Source: Streptomyces sp. XM4193
GTDB taxonomy: Bacteria; Actinomycetota; Actinomycetes; Streptomycetales; Streptomycetaceae
Reading direction: 5' to 3'
Assembly (NCBI RefSeq): GCF_023072595.1
Contig: NZ_JALLGK010000001.1
Coordinates: 434,001-498,000, forward strand
DNA length: 64,000 nt
The notes beneath the pieces are model-generated. The model had not been told where the DNA came from. It ran no database searches and saw only the letters and a list, made by a program, of their open reading frames with translations. Made by a program: the position numbers and the translations under genes. Position 1 is the stretch's first letter. Each line of letters begins with the position of its first letter. Shown piece after piece: positions 21,007 to 32,458 of the stretch.

Positions 21007-21486
21007 TCACTCGTCCGGTTGTGTGTCCTGTGCGAGGTGTGCCGCGAGGTGCGACAGCGACGAGGAGAGCCCGGCGGCGTGGTCCTCCGCGGAGATGCCC
21101 GACGGCACGTCCTCGGCGCGGATCTCCATCAGGGTGCCGCCGTCGCCGGGCGTCAGCTCCCAGGTCATCGTCATCGTGCCGCTGTAGGCGGGGTCGTCCG
21201 AGACGAAGTCGATCGCCTGCACCACCCGTCGGCCCGGCACGAGTTCGACGAACCGGGACTCCACCACGTCCTGCCCTTCGCCGGACTTGGCGTTGCCCTC
21301 GTCGTCGCCCAGGTAGGTGAGGACCATCCGGAAGGAACCGCCCGGCCGCGGGTCGAAGTGCTCGAACCGGCCGTGCATCCCCTCCGGCGGCAGCCACTGC
21401 GCCAGCGCGTCCGCGTCCACCAGGGCCGCGTACACCCGTCCGCTGTCCGCCGGCACCCACTTCTGTGCCCGATCCGTCCGCTTCAT
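21007..21486 (-). CDS. SRPBCC/AHSA1-family protein
   Basis: A 159-residue protein of the START/Bet v1-like AHSA1 family. The entry RAQKWVPADSGRVYAALVDADALAQWLPP is diagnostic. It is followed by GSFRMVLTYLGDD, the long beta-sheet stretch RFVELVPGRRVVQAIDFVSDD, then TMTWELTPGDGGTLMEI, and a C-terminal helix (LSSSLSHLAAHLA). These proteins form a hydrophobic cavity and bind lipids, polyketides or other small ligands. The gene lies just downstream of the UvrA-like gene on the same strand (31-bp gap), so co-transcription is likely. Confidence 0.88.
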   Translation of the reverse strand: MKRTDRAQKWVPADSGRVYAALVDADALAQWLPPEGMHGRFEHFDPRPGGSFRMVLTYLGDDEGNAKSGEGQDVVESRFVELVPGRRVVQAIDFVSDDPAYSGTMTMTWELTPGDGGTLMEIRAEDVPSGISAEDHAAGLSSSLSHLAAHLAQDTQPDE

Positions 21487-21517
21487 GCTGTCACCCTCAT
21501 TCGTCAGCGTATGTCGG

Positions 21518-23911
<2,394 letters not shown>

Positions 23912-24170
23912 GGGTACGTCCTTCTCTGCGGGGCCGAGCCGGATCACGAGGAGCGGTGACAGCGACCGGCGACGGCGGGAGCGACAGCGGATGACGGCTG
24001 GGAAGGCGAGTGGGAACGGGCTGGGAGGCGGCTGAGAGGCGAGTGGGAACGACGGCGGAACGGTGACGGTGCGCGACAACGGCCGAGGGCCGAGCGGGAT
24101 CGAGGGGTCGAACGAACCGTAGGGCACGGCACTGACAATCCGTTCCGGCACTGGTCGGCGACGGTCTGCC

Positions 24171-24202
24171 GGACCACTCGGTCGGAGAGGGACCACTTGG
24201 TC
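24171..24202. promoter_or_regulatory. Candidate TetR operator pair between the UvrA-like and TetR genes
   Basis: Two near-identical 13-mers, GGACCACTCGGTC (24171-24183) and GGACCACTTGGTC (24190-24202), lie 19 bp apart in the divergent intergenic region. The second contains a dyad with 5-bp arms (GACCA-CT-TGGTC) and the first the same with one mismatch. Spacing and symmetry fit two TetR dimers bound side by side. The call is inferred from position and pattern. Confidence 0.6.
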
Positions 24203-24336
24203 TGTTACGTTCGGTCCGGCCCCACGACCTGCCGCCCCTCGGGGCCCGGCTCCGGACCGGAACCGGAACCGTGCCGGGTCCATATCGGGCCGGCCCAGTG
24301 TCCGGACCGGCCGCGGACTCACGACAGGAGAACGCC

Positions 24337-24981
24337 TTGCCCCGCCCCACCCGCGCCGAGGTCGATGCCGAGATCATCGAGGCGGCCGCCGAACTCTTCC
24401 GCGCCCAGGGCTACTTGGGCACCTCCGTCCAGCAGGTGGCCGATCGGGTCGGCTACTCGAAGACCGGCCTGCTGCACCGTTTCCCCTCCAAGGAACGGCT
24501 GCTCGCCGCGGTCCTCGCCCCTCCGCTGGCGGAGTTCGCGGCGCTCCGGGCGACCTGGGCGGCTCTGCCGCCGGGACCCGAGCGACGGATGCGGGCCTCC
24601 GCGGATCTGGTGGACCTCGCGCTGCGGCACCGCGCCAGCGTGGGCCTGGTGCTCGACTCCGGTCTGCCGATGCTGCGCACCGAACTCCGCGCGGAGAGCG
24701 GCGTGTTGACCGAGCTAAACGACCACCGTACGGAGACGCTCGCGGAGTTCAGCACTTCCGGTGAATCCGCGGCCGGTTCCTCGACGGACACCTCGACCGA
24801 CACCTCGACGGGCTCAGTGACCGGCTCCGAGGCGCGGCCCGAGGACGGTTCGGTGGCGGCCCAGTTGGCCGTGATGGGGCTGGTGCACACCGTCGCCTGC
24901 CGCCAGGAGCCGGCCGAGGTGCTGCGAGCGCCACTGCTCCGGGCCTTCCGCGCCGCCTGCGGAGTACGACCGGCACCCTGA
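24337..24981 (+). CDS. TetR/AcrR-family transcriptional regulator
   Basis: A 214-residue repressor. The N-terminal HTH is IIEAAAELFRAQGYLGTSVQ then ADRVGYSKTGLLHRFPSKERLLAAVL (residues about 10-60), a clean TetR DNA-binding domain. The C-terminal helices form the ligand pocket. An odd Ser/Thr-Asp repeat (TSTDTSTGS-like) interrupts them at about residues 150-168. I chose the TTG at 24337 because a good GACAGGAG site sits 6 nt upstream; an ATG 66 bp earlier has no such site. It is divergent from the UvrA-like resistance gene and probably represses it until a drug binds. Confidence 0.88.
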   Translation: MPRPTRAEVDAEIIEAAAELFRAQGYLGTSVQQVADRVGYSKTGLLHRFPSKERLLAAVLAPPLAEFAALRATWAALPPGPERRMRASADLVDLALRHRASVGLVLDSGLPMLRTELRAESGVLTELNDHRTETLAEFSTSGESAAGSSTDTSTDTSTGSVTGSEARPEDGSVAAQLAVMGLVHTVACRQEPAEVLRAPLLRAFRAACGVRPAP

Positions 24982-25295
24982 GCCGAGCCCGTACCGCCGA
25001 CCCAGCCCGAGGTGGCTCGTACTGGCATGGCCTTCCCCGCCCGTCGGCTCAACACCGTTCCTACGACGGCGTCTTGCGTCGGACGGGGCGGCCCTGTTCA
25101 CAAAGCCCGAGTGCAGAACGGCGCTTCGTCGCACGGTCCGCAGCCGCCGAAGCCGAAGCCACGGGAACGGGAGGCATTTCGCCCCGGCCGGCGTGGTTCG
25201 TTGAGAGCCGCCCAAGTGGGACAGGGGCCCTGCGGCAGCGGCTTGACCGACTGCGAGCCTTGATCGCTGCCGAGCGTGCTGATTGGCTGCGCGAC
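24982..25295. other. Intergenic region before the GNAT gene
   Basis: This 314-bp stretch has no assignable gene. The last ~90 bp can be read in frame with the GNAT gene (RQRLDRLRALIAAERADW) and look protein-like, but the segment before them does not resemble anything I know. It may be a non-conserved extension or a relic. Base composition is slightly less GC-rich than neighbours. Confidence 0.4.
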
Positions 25296-25823
25296 ATGAC
25301 TGAGCTCGGGCCTGTCAGCTGGCCTCCCGCACCGATCCGGACCGAGAGGCTCGTTCTTCGTCAGGCCGAGGGGCGGGACCGTGCCGCCTTCATCGAGCTG
25401 CACGCCTCGCCCGAGGTGCACACCTACCTGGGTGGTCCCCGCCCGCGTCGCGAGCTTGCGCGTGAGATGCCCGAAGTGCCGGGGAGGCGGCCGGGCAGCT
25501 TCGTTGTTGATCTTGACGAGGAGATGATCGGCCAGGTCCTCCTCAGGCGGGCGACGGAGCACAGTTGCCCGGTTGCCGTGGGGAAAGCCGACCTCGGCTA
25601 CCTGTTTCTGCCGCAGGCATGGGGGTTCGGGTACGCCGCTGAGGCGTGCGGGGCCGCACTCGACTGGCTCGACAGCGTCCTTCCCGGAGAGTCGGTAGTG
25701 CTCACCACCCAGATCGCGAACGTCGCATCAATGCGCCTCGCGGCGAAGCTGGGGTTCACCGAGGTGGAGCGGTTCCATGCCTGGGGCGCCGAGCAGTGGC
25801 TGGGAATGCGGTTCTCCGATTGA
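25296..25823 (+). CDS. GNAT-family N-acetyltransferase (RimJ/RimL-like)
   Basis: A 175-residue acetyltransferase. The N-terminal strand PIRTERLVLRQAEGRDRAAF is the classic RimJ/RimL opening (TERLxLR). The central part includes GSFVVDLDEEMIGQVLLRR and ADLGYLFLPQAWGFGYAAEAC, where the Q-A-W-G-F-G-Y-A run is the acetyl-CoA loop of the family. NVASMRLAAKLGFTEVERF is the conserved N-x-x-S-x-x-x-x-x-K-x-G-F end motif. I chose the ATG at 25296 because it lies 14 residues before the first family strand. Codon use is less GC-biased than in flanking genes, a mild sign of transfer. The target is unknown (protein N-terminus or small molecule). Confidence 0.85.
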   Translation: MTELGPVSWPPAPIRTERLVLRQAEGRDRAAFIELHASPEVHTYLGGPRPRRELAREMPEVPGRRPGSFVVDLDEEMIGQVLLRRATEHSCPVAVGKADLGYLFLPQAWGFGYAAEACGAALDWLDSVLPGESVVLTTQIANVASMRLAAKLGFTEVERFHAWGAEQWLGMRFSD

Positions 25824-26091
25824 GCCCTGCCTGACAGCCCTTGGCGCGGCCGCGGCGGTGCGGCTGCGAGTCGGGCTCTCGGGGGCCGGCGCGGAAGTCC
25901 CCAACCGGCCGCGGAGGCGATGGTTCGCATCAATGAGGGACGTTCACCACGCGTACGAATGAGCCTCAACCTCGGACTTCGGTCGACTGCTCGGCGACCT
26001 CGGTCAGGTTGCAGCGTGCGTTCGTTGTGGTGACCCGTTCACCGTTGGTTCTCGCTCTCGCCTCGGCGGCCGGAAAGCCTTCGGGGCGGGG

Positions 26092-26625
26092 CTACTTGAC
26101 CGACGCCTTGCAGCTGCTGTCGCCCGGGTCGTTGTCCGCGTTGTCCGCGATCGTCTTCCCGTCGACCTTGATGACGCAGCGAGCGGGCACCAGCTTGCCG
26201 TCGGGATTCTGGACCGAGGGCGGTGTCAGCGTGACCGCCCGGCCGACCTCGGTCTCCGCGCCCCTCAGCGCGAGCGTCTCGGTCTTCGTCCACGGCAGCT
26301 TCTTGACCGTCTCGGTCTTCATCTCGTTCGTCATGTAGATGACGGCGCCGAGGACGGTGCCCTCGCCGGTCACTTCGAGGGTGACCTCGCGGGTCTCCCC
26401 GTCCGCGTCGCCCGAGCCGTCGGAGCCCTTGTCCTGCGAGGCCCCGTCGTCCGAGCCGCCGTCCCCCGAACTGCTGTCGTCCGAGCCGCTGTTCGGGTCG
26501 GACGGCCCCGAGGAGGCCGTGTCCTTCTTTGCGCCGTCCTCGCTGTCGCCCCCGTCGCTGCCGCAGCCGGTCAGTACCAGTGCGACCGCTGTCGCGAGTA
26601 CGGCCCCGTTCGCGGTTCTGCGCAT
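26092..26625 (-). CDS. MmpS-like lipoprotein
   Basis: A 177-residue lipoprotein. The signal peptide ends in the lipobox LTGCG, placing the lipidated Cys near residue 19. An acidic Ser/Asp/Gly linker (about residues 20-78) is typical of surface lipoproteins. The folded C-terminal domain carries VTLEVTGEGTVLGAVIYM, KLPWTKTETL and CVIKVDGKTI...SSCKASVK, with two Cys that probably pair. The LPW motif and C-x-I-x-V-D-G strand resemble the soluble domain of mycobacterial MmpS proteins, accessory partners of MmpL exporters. No MmpL gene is nearby, so the role is open. GGATCAC precedes the ATG. Confidence 0.8.
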   Translation of the reverse strand: MRRTANGAVLATAVALVLTGCGSDGGDSEDGAKKDTASSGPSDPNSGSDDSSSGDGGSDDGASQDKGSDGSGDADGETREVTLEVTGEGTVLGAVIYMTNEMKTETVKKLPWTKTETLALRGAETEVGRAVTLTPPSVQNPDGKLVPARCVIKVDGKTIADNADNDPGDSSCKASVK

Positions 26626-27087
26626 GTCGTGATCCCCCTTGGTGGTGCCCTTTCGCGGCGCTCGGGCCGCGTTCGTCCGTCCGTCGAGGATAGCCAGGCG
26701 CACTCGGCGCTCCATTGCCCAGGCGTGCTCGCGGCCCGCGGCGCCGGGCGCACCGCTCGCACTGCCGCGCCGAGCACATCGCCCGTACCGCGCCGGGCCC
26801 GTGTTGCCCGTACCGCGCCGGGCGCCTGTAACCCGTACTGCAAGCCGGGCAGGGGCGGCCCGGCGGCCTGTCCGTGGGCGGACGTGGCGACGCCCGGTAC
26901 GCCTCGGCCCACCCGGGAGGGCCGTGCGTACCGGGCGTCGCGGTTGCGCCGCCGGCTCCGGTCGCGCCGGTCGCCGGTCACCGTCGCCGCTCCGGTCGTC
27001 GAACGCCCGACGGCTGCGGCGGTTCAGTGCCTTGCGCCCGGTTGCGAACCGGTCAGCGGCTCCTCGTCAACCTGCCCGTGGTGCGGG
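26626..27087. other. Intergenic region with GC-rich degenerate repeats
   Basis: These 462 bp lie between two minus-strand genes. At about 26785-26840 the unit CCCGTACCGCGCCGGGC recurs, giving three degenerate copies. No gene, terminator stem or clear promoter was recognised. Confidence 0.4.
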
Positions 27088-27747
27088 TCAGTTGACGAAG
27101 ACCGGACTGCCGCCCGCGGTCTCGTTCTGGATCGGGCTGTACGTGGCGGTGAAGTAGCCCGGCGAGAAGCAGTTGCTCGGGCCCTCGCTGCGGGTGAACT
27201 CCTGCTTGCTGAAGGCGATGCTGTTGTCGGCGTTGTTCGCGCTGCCGCTGATGCTCGTCGACTCGTACACGCAGGTGATCTTGCCGATGAGGGTGTCCAG
27301 TTCGGCGCTGATCTTCATCGGTTCGCCGCTGATGGTGACGGGGTTGCCCTCGCCGCTGCTGACGCCCAGCGTGTACGGCAGGTTGTCGACGGTGATGGCG
27401 ACGCTGGTGACGCCGAGGATGTTGGCGGTGCAGTCGGTCAGCGTCAGCGAGTCGAGGGAGCCGGTGGCGGTGCCGGGGGCGGTGGGGTTGTCCCCGATGG
27501 TGGCTTTGAACCCGGAAGTCGCACAGGTGACGCCGGTGCTGCCGTCCGCGCTGTCGAAGAACGTCGCGTTGGTGCCCTCCGCGAGACCGGCGGAGAGGAC
27601 GTCGCCGACCGCCACCGCCGTCCCGCCCGCGCTGTCGTTGGTCAGGACGTTTCCGTCCAGGGCGGTTGCGGAGCCCGTCGAGGCGAAGAGCGCGGCGGCG
27701 ACGCCGACGCTGAGTGCCGCGGAACGGAGTGCGGTTGATCTGCGCAT
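27088..27747 (-). CDS. Secreted protein of unknown function
   Basis: A 219-residue exported protein. Residues 1-29 are a Sec signal peptide with an RRS start and an STGSATA-LDG cleavage region. The mature part is Thr/Ser/Asn/Gly-rich and probably all beta, with four Cys (VTCATSG, LTDCTAN, KITCVYES, SNCFSPG) that would form two disulfides. The regular alternation of polar and aliphatic residues (for example SVAITVDNLPYTLGVSSG) suggests a beta-sandwich. I do not recognise a catalytic motif. Similar streptomycete proteins are annotated only as secreted. A GAGAGGTC site precedes the ATG. It is divergent from a TetR gene that may control it. Confidence 0.75.
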   Translation of the reverse strand: MRRSTALRSAALSVGVAAALFASTGSATALDGNVLTNDSAGGTAVAVGDVLSAGLAEGTNATFFDSADGSTGVTCATSGFKATIGDNPTAPGTATGSLDSLTLTDCTANILGVTSVAITVDNLPYTLGVSSGEGNPVTISGEPMKISAELDTLIGKITCVYESTSISGSANNADNSIAFSKQEFTRSEGPSNCFSPGYFTATYSPIQNETAGGSPVFVN

Positions 27748-28023
27748 GACATGACCTCTCGTTGGGGGTGCCGAGGCTGGGTCTCCGACGGAGGCTGACC
27801 GTCGAAGGTCGCACAGGGTGGCGCCGTACTGGAGGGTCCCGCAGTCGCGTCCCCGCGGATTCCGGCCGGAGGCTGGCCGTCGGGGGCGAACCGGTCTTGA
27901 CTGTCAGGAGCGGTGGCCGGCTTGAGGGAGTCACCGGACGCACATCGGGATGTTGCCCGGGAGTAAAGAACTCCTGAGGTTTGTAACCCGGGGTGGGAGC
28001 GCCGTCAAGGGGGAGCGCAAGAA

Positions 28024-28839
28024 ATGACTGCCGACCGAGAGGACCGCAACGAGCAGCCGCAGACCGGCGGTTGTGTGCTCGTGCCGGGTGCCAGGCCGGG
28101 GCGCGACCCCGCTCGGGCGATCAAACGCGGGCCCAGCGGACTGGCGCCCGAGTCCGTCGCCGCGACCCAGCGCGACCGCCTCTACGACGGCCTCGTCCAC
28201 ACCGTCGCGGCCAAGGGTTACGAGGGGGCCCGGGTCACCGACATCTGCCGGGCGGCAGGTGTCACCCGACCGGTGTTCTACGAGCTCTTCCCCGGCAAGG
28301 AGGACGCCTTCCTCGCCGCCTACCGCCACGGCACCGACCTGCTGCTGAGACACATGAGCGCCGCCTACGACGACGCCTCCGAAGCCGCCGGCCGTCGCGA
28401 CGGCACCACGGGTGACGGCGCGACGGCCGGCGGCACCGGCGGCGGTGGTGACGCGCCCTGGCAGGACGGGATATGCGCCGCACTCGCCGCGCTGCTCGAC
28501 GTACTCGCCCAGGTGCCGGTCTTCGCGACGATGGCCATCGTGGAGATCGACGCCGCGGGGCCGGCGGCCCGTACGGCGCGTGCGCGACTGCTGCGCCGGT
28601 TCCACCGGTTCTTCCACCAAGCGCCCGTGCCACCGCCGCCGGTCGACGCCGTACAGCTGCGGTCGGCGGTCGTCGGCGGGGTCTACAGCACGGTCCACGA
28701 ATACGTCGCTGCCGGCCGGACCGACCAACTACCCGGTCAACTGGGGCAGTTGAGCTACTGCGTACTGGTGCCCCACCTCGGCCCGACGGAGACGGCCGAC
28801 TACCTCCGCCGCCGGGGGACACCCGGGTTCCTCCGGTAG
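28024..28839 (+). CDS. TetR/AcrR-family transcriptional regulator
   Basis: A 271-residue TetR regulator. The HTH lies unusually deep, at about residues 52-100: RDRLYDGLVHTVAAKGYEGA, then DICRAAGVTRPVFYELFPGKEDAF. It is preceded by a 50-residue low-complexity leader containing PGRDPARAIKRGPSGLAPESV, a conserved pre-HTH extension in some actinobacterial TetRs. The ligand-binding half contains a Gly/Thr-rich insert at about residues 125-150. A GGGGGAGCGCAAGAA run precedes the ATG. It is divergent from the secreted-protein gene, which is its most likely target. Confidence 0.88.
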   Translation: MTADREDRNEQPQTGGCVLVPGARPGRDPARAIKRGPSGLAPESVAATQRDRLYDGLVHTVAAKGYEGARVTDICRAAGVTRPVFYELFPGKEDAFLAAYRHGTDLLLRHMSAAYDDASEAAGRRDGTTGDGATAGGTGGGGDAPWQDGICAALAALLDVLAQVPVFATMAIVEIDAAGPAARTARARLLRRFHRFFHQAPVPPPPVDAVQLRSAVVGGVYSTVHEYVAAGRTDQLPGQLGQLSYCVLVPHLGPTETADYLRRRGTPGFLR

Positions 28840-29069
28840 CCGCGGCGGGGAACGGAGTTGTCCACAACCGGTGCACGGGTTGCGGAAACTCTCGGAAACC
28901 CCTTTCGGCAGGGCAGGGTCTGGCTCGGGGCTCGGTGGGGCTCGGGGGCAACTGCACGGCACCGGTTCCGTGTGCCCGTCCCACTCGCCCGTCAGCGCCT
29001 CGCCCGTCAGCGCCTCGCCCCTCGGTCGCGGCGGTGCCGCAGCCGAGGGGCGAGGGTCGTACTCGGGGC

Positions 29070-30056
29070 TCAGGCGACGAGTGCCTGCCAGGTGAGCGGC
29101 CCGGCCTCGCCGTCGACCACCAATCGGTTGGCGCCCTGGAAGGTGCGAACCGCCGTGGTGCTCACACCGCCGAACTCGCCGTCGACCACCAGCCCCGCGC
29201 CGCGCTTGTTCAGCACGGCCTGCAGGCCCTTCACATGGTCGCCCTTCGCGCCCTGCCGCAGGGTGTACACGAGTACCGGCCAGGTGAGCGGGCCGACCTG
29301 GCCGTCCGCCACCAGGCCCTTGCTCTTCTGGAACGCCTTCACCGCGTCGCTGGAAACCTTCCCGTAGGCGCCGTCGACCACCAGCCCGGCACCGCGCTGG
29401 TTCATCAACGACTGGACCGCGCGCACCCGTTGACCGGAGGCACCGGGGTTGAGCCGGCACCAGCCGCCGCGCAGGTCCACCCCGCGCGCACTCATGAACG
29501 GCACCGGGTCGACCACCGCGCCCAGCCCGCCGGTGTGGGTCTCGAAGTGCAGGTGGGGGCCGGTGACGTTGCCGGTCGCCCCCATCGTGCCGATGGGACG
29601 GCCCGCGACGACCTTGGCGCCCTGTGAGACCGAGAACGAGTTCAGATGGCCGTAGTAGGTGTACGTGCCACCACCGTGGTCGATCACGATGCCGTTGCCG
29701 GTGCGGCCGGGCAGCACGCCCACGCCGCGCCGGATCACGGTGCCCGCGGCAGCCGCGTACAACGCGGTGCCCACGGGGTTGGAGATGTCCTGCCCGGCGT
29801 GCTTGGCGTTGCCCCTGGGGGCGCCGAAGTGCCCGCCGTTGGGGAAGGAACCGCGGGCCGGATCGCACCAGGCGCCGTTCATCGACAGTGTGCTTGCCGC
29901 CTGTGCCAGGCGGGGTGCCCCGACCAGGGCGAGGCCCAGCCCGGCGCCGGCGCCCGCCAACAATCCGCGTCTGGACAGGCGACGCCCGGACGAGCTGCGT
30001 CCGGGAGGCTCGGCCTCGGGCTGGATGTCCGTGGGCTCTCCGTGGTGTTCACACAT
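29070..30056 (-). CDS. Tat-exported M23 endopeptidase with two peptidoglycan-binding domains
   Basis: A 328-residue cell-wall hydrolase. A twin-arginine signal (RRLSRRGLLAGAGAGLGLAL) ends at about residue 53. The M23 (LytM) domain has the zinc motifs KHAGQD and GPHLHFETH (HxxxD and HxH), with GNGIVIDHGGGTYTYYGH between them. It therefore looks catalytically complete. Two PG_binding_1 domains follow (about 210-265 and 270-328), recognisable by RVRAVQSLMNQRGAGLVVDG...KAFQKSKGLVADGQVG and VKGLQAVLNKRGAGLVVDG...RTFQGANRLVVDGEAG. It should cleave peptide cross-links in peptidoglycan. The enzymatic domain precedes the binding domains. It stands alone; targets in growth or sporulation are inferred. 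Confidence 0.92.
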   Translation of the reverse strand: MCEHHGEPTDIQPEAEPPGRSSSGRRLSRRGLLAGAGAGLGLALVGAPRLAQAASTLSMNGAWCDPARGSFPNGGHFGAPRGNAKHAGQDISNPVGTALYAAAAGTVIRRGVGVLPGRTGNGIVIDHGGGTYTYYGHLNSFSVSQGAKVVAGRPIGTMGATGNVTGPHLHFETHTGGLGAVVDPVPFMSARGVDLRGGWCRLNPGASGQRVRAVQSLMNQRGAGLVVDGAYGKVSSDAVKAFQKSKGLVADGQVGPLTWPVLVYTLRQGAKGDHVKGLQAVLNKRGAGLVVDGEFGGVSTTAVRTFQGANRLVVDGEAGPLTWQALVA

Positions 30057-30502
30057 GGTCCGACTCCTGTGCTGACGCGGGCTCTTGGGGCGGTGGGAAC
30101 GAAGTACGCGCTGTGAACGGGGAGTTGGGCAGCGTGCTACGCGCGTCGACCCCGCGCTTCGCGCTCCTCGGGATGCTCGCTACCCCCAAGTCCCCTTTCT
30201 GCACCGCCAATCGGCGACAGAAGCGCATTTAAGTACCGCTGACCGTGCCATTGACCGTTACCGCCACTGCTGGCGTCGCCGCCGCGACGGTCGTCGCCCA
30301 CCCGCACGTTCCGCCGCTCCGAGTGCCGACCGGTCGAAGTCCGGCCTGTCGGGCGTCAGTTGGGCCCTTCCGCCCTCCGGTCATCCATCCGTCCGGCCTG
30401 ACGCAGGCGAACACCGGCCCGTCACATGCAAGCGGGCAGGTGCGCGCCCGCCGCGCCCGCCGCGCCCGCCGCGGCTGGCGGGGCTGGCAGAGCTGGCGGG
30501 GG
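30057..30502. other. Intergenic region, no gene recognised
   Basis: These 446 bp separate two minus-strand genes. A (CGCCCGC)n run of about four units at 30445-30472 is the only repeat. The stretch 30170-30260 is locally AT-richer and may hold the promoter of the M23 gene, but no hexamers are convincing. Confidence 0.4.
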
Positions 30503-31777
30503 TCACTCCCCGTCCGGCAGCTCCAGCTGAACGACCGTCGCGCGCCTGGGAGTTGTGCCGTCGCTGTCGTTCGGCGCCAGGACCGCTCCCGCGGCCAGGA
30601 TCTTGGCGGTGCCGGGCACCCGGCAGGCGACGTTCCAGTTCATCTGCTGCTTGCCGCGACGTCCGCCGGGGGAGGGGGAGCCGCCTTCGCCGGGTCCGGG
30701 CACCTCGGGCGGCCAGGCGACGCGGTGGAGCTTGCCGTCCGCGGTGAGGTGGCGCCCGTGGTCCAGGAGCAGGCCGCCGTGACCGTCGGCGACGGTCGTC
30801 GCGGTGGAGACGGCGCGGTTCAGACGGGGCAGTCTGCTCTTGGACCAGCCCGTTCCGTCCCCTGTCAGGAGGATCGTCTCCGCCTCGGGCTCGTCCTCCA
30901 CCTCGCCGTGGTTGAAGTCGTGCCGTCCCAGTGCCCACAGCCGGTCGTCGTCCGCGACGACCGCGTCCAGACCGGCGCTCGCCTCGGGCGGTACCGGGTC
31001 GGGGAAGCGGTACGCGGGCATCTCGACGGGGCTCCATCCGCCGTCGCCCCAGCGTGCGCTCGCGGGCTGGGGATAACACTCGCCGTCCTCGCACTCGGTC
31101 GCCGTCCGCCCCACCGCCCACACCTTCGGGGTGCCGCCGTCGGACGAGGGGAGCACGGCCAGATCGGTGGCGGTGAACGTCAGCGCGGGGGCCTGCCAGC
31201 CCGAGCCGGACCAGTGCCGGACCTCGCCGTCGAGCACCAGCCACAGCAGGTCCGGCTCCGCCGCGACCAGCGGGATGTCCGTGCCGGAGAAGTCGGGGCC
31301 GGCCGGCTTGGCCGGGGCGGTCCGGGGCAGCGTCCGCCAGGCGTCGCCGTCCCACCGGTGGGCGTGCAGCTCGCCCTCCTTCGACCGGGCGACGAGCCAC
31401 ACGCCGTCGCCCCGACCGGCCGCGGTCAGCCCGAAGTGCCCTTCGCCCGAAGGCAGTTCGTCCGGGAGTTCGTGCTCCCGCCACTTTCTGCCGTCCCAGT
31501 GGTCCAGGAACAGACGCGTGCCCGCCGGTTCGTCGGAGGAGAGCCCGTGTACGCCCAGCGCCCAGACGTTGTCGCGGTCGGTGGCGGCGAGCGAGACGTA
31601 CTCGCCGCCCCAGTCCTCGGCGAGGTGGAGGTGGTCCCAGGCTCTGCCCGGTTCGGAGGACGGTTTGCTCGGCGGGTCTTCCTTGCCGCCGCCTTCCGCG
31701 CAACCCGCCAGCGTGGCGGTACCGGCGACAGCGGCCAGCCCCAGCAGGGTCCGGCGGGACACGTGGCCTTCACTCAT
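30503..31777 (-). CDS. Tat-exported lipoprotein, probable beta-propeller
   Basis: A 424-residue lipoprotein. The signal peptide carries SRRTLLGLAAV (twin-arginine) followed by the lipobox LAGCAEGG, so it is a Tat-exported lipoprotein anchored at about residue 26. The mature part is a repeated pattern of short strands with WDG/GDG and NVWALGVHG-like, KVWAVGRTA-like and RLWALGRHD-like elements every 60-70 residues. This suggests a six- or seven-bladed propeller. No enzyme motif is visible. I chose the ATG at 31777, which puts the Tat motif at residues 8-14; an upstream in-frame start only adds an unconserved arginine-rich lead. Function unknown. Confidence 0.78.
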   Translation of the reverse strand: MSEGHVSRRTLLGLAAVAGTATLAGCAEGGGKEDPPSKPSSEPGRAWDHLHLAEDWGGEYVSLAATDRDNVWALGVHGLSSDEPAGTRLFLDHWDGRKWREHELPDELPSGEGHFGLTAAGRGDGVWLVARSKEGELHAHRWDGDAWRTLPRTAPAKPAGPDFSGTDIPLVAAEPDLLWLVLDGEVRHWSGSGWQAPALTFTATDLAVLPSSDGGTPKVWAVGRTATECEDGECYPQPASARWGDGGWSPVEMPAYRFPDPVPPEASAGLDAVVADDDRLWALGRHDFNHGEVEDEPEAETILLTGDGTGWSKSRLPRLNRAVSTATTVADGHGGLLLDHGRHLTADGKLHRVAWPPEVPGPGEGGSPSPGGRRGKQQMNWNVACRVPGTAKILAAGAVLAPNDSDGTTPRRATVVQLELPDGE

Positions 31778-32458
31778 GCGCGCCGACAGTAGCCGACCGG
31801 CGAAGCACCAAACTCGCAGATCGCCACATACCGCCCGGCGTTCGCCACGAACGTCCACACCGCAGACACACCTGGCCAGGTGGCCACGGCACGAACCCGT
31901 GCATGAGCCGCGACCTCACCGGGCCACCGCCGACCACCGCCGGACCGCCGAACGCACCACCGCCCGGCCGTCGCGCTCAAGCGGTCGTCCCCGTCCACGT
32001 ATGCGCCCGCCGTCGTCTCCGTCGCCATGTGCGCCCGCCGTCGTCCCTGCCGCGGTACGCGCACGCCGCCGTCTCCGTCACCGCGCACGCAAGCCCCCTG
32101 CTCCGTCGGTGCGAGGGCGGAGCCGATCGGTGTCCGACCCGACCCGGTGTCACGACTTCCACATCCTCGGCGGCGGCTCGGGGTACCCGGAAGGAGTGCG
32201 GCGTTCGGGACGGGTGACGAACTCGCGGCGTAGGGTGAGCTCGCCGTCATCAGGCCGACGGTCCACGGGAGTTGGGGGAGCGGGGAAGAGCACCGGCCGG
32301 TTCGGTGAACGGGCCTGACGGGGCGTCCGGTCGGCATGGTCCGGCGACGAGGCGTTCGAGGCGTACCCGCCGCGACGGCGGAGACGCCGCCCGAACGCGA
32401 GGAGAACGGTACGCGGGGGTTTGAGGGCTGCCCGCTCCGGGAAGTGGGGTGGGGACGA
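31778..32458. other. Intergenic region between divergent lipoprotein and kinase genes
   Basis: A 681-bp stretch. A perfect 14-bp palindrome CACCTGGCCAGGTG lies at 31869-31882, about 95 bp upstream of the lipoprotein start. About 31980-32090 carries three imperfect copies of a GC-rich unit around TGCGCCCGCCGTCGTC. No gene is supported on either strand despite long open frames, which are a GC effect. Confidence 0.5.

Noticed and set aside
25074..25295. N-terminal extension of the GNAT at 25296
   Set aside because: The frame is open, but the first ~45 codons do not look conserved and the GNAT fold starts after the internal ATG; a relic cannot be excluded.
28858..28866. A perfect streptomycete DnaA box, TTGTCCACA
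   Set aside because: A single 9-mer is expected by chance at this scale and no cluster surrounds it; not evidence of an origin.
30085..30747. Plus-strand open frame between the M23 and lipoprotein genes
   Set aside because: Arg/Pro-rich translation, no ribosome-binding site, and it overlaps the end of a clear minus-strand lipoprotein gene.
31131..32318. Plus-strand open frame spanning the intergenic region before the Ser/Thr kinase
   Set aside because: Half of it lies antisense to the lipoprotein gene; composition is Ser/Arg/Pro filler and no motif is seen.
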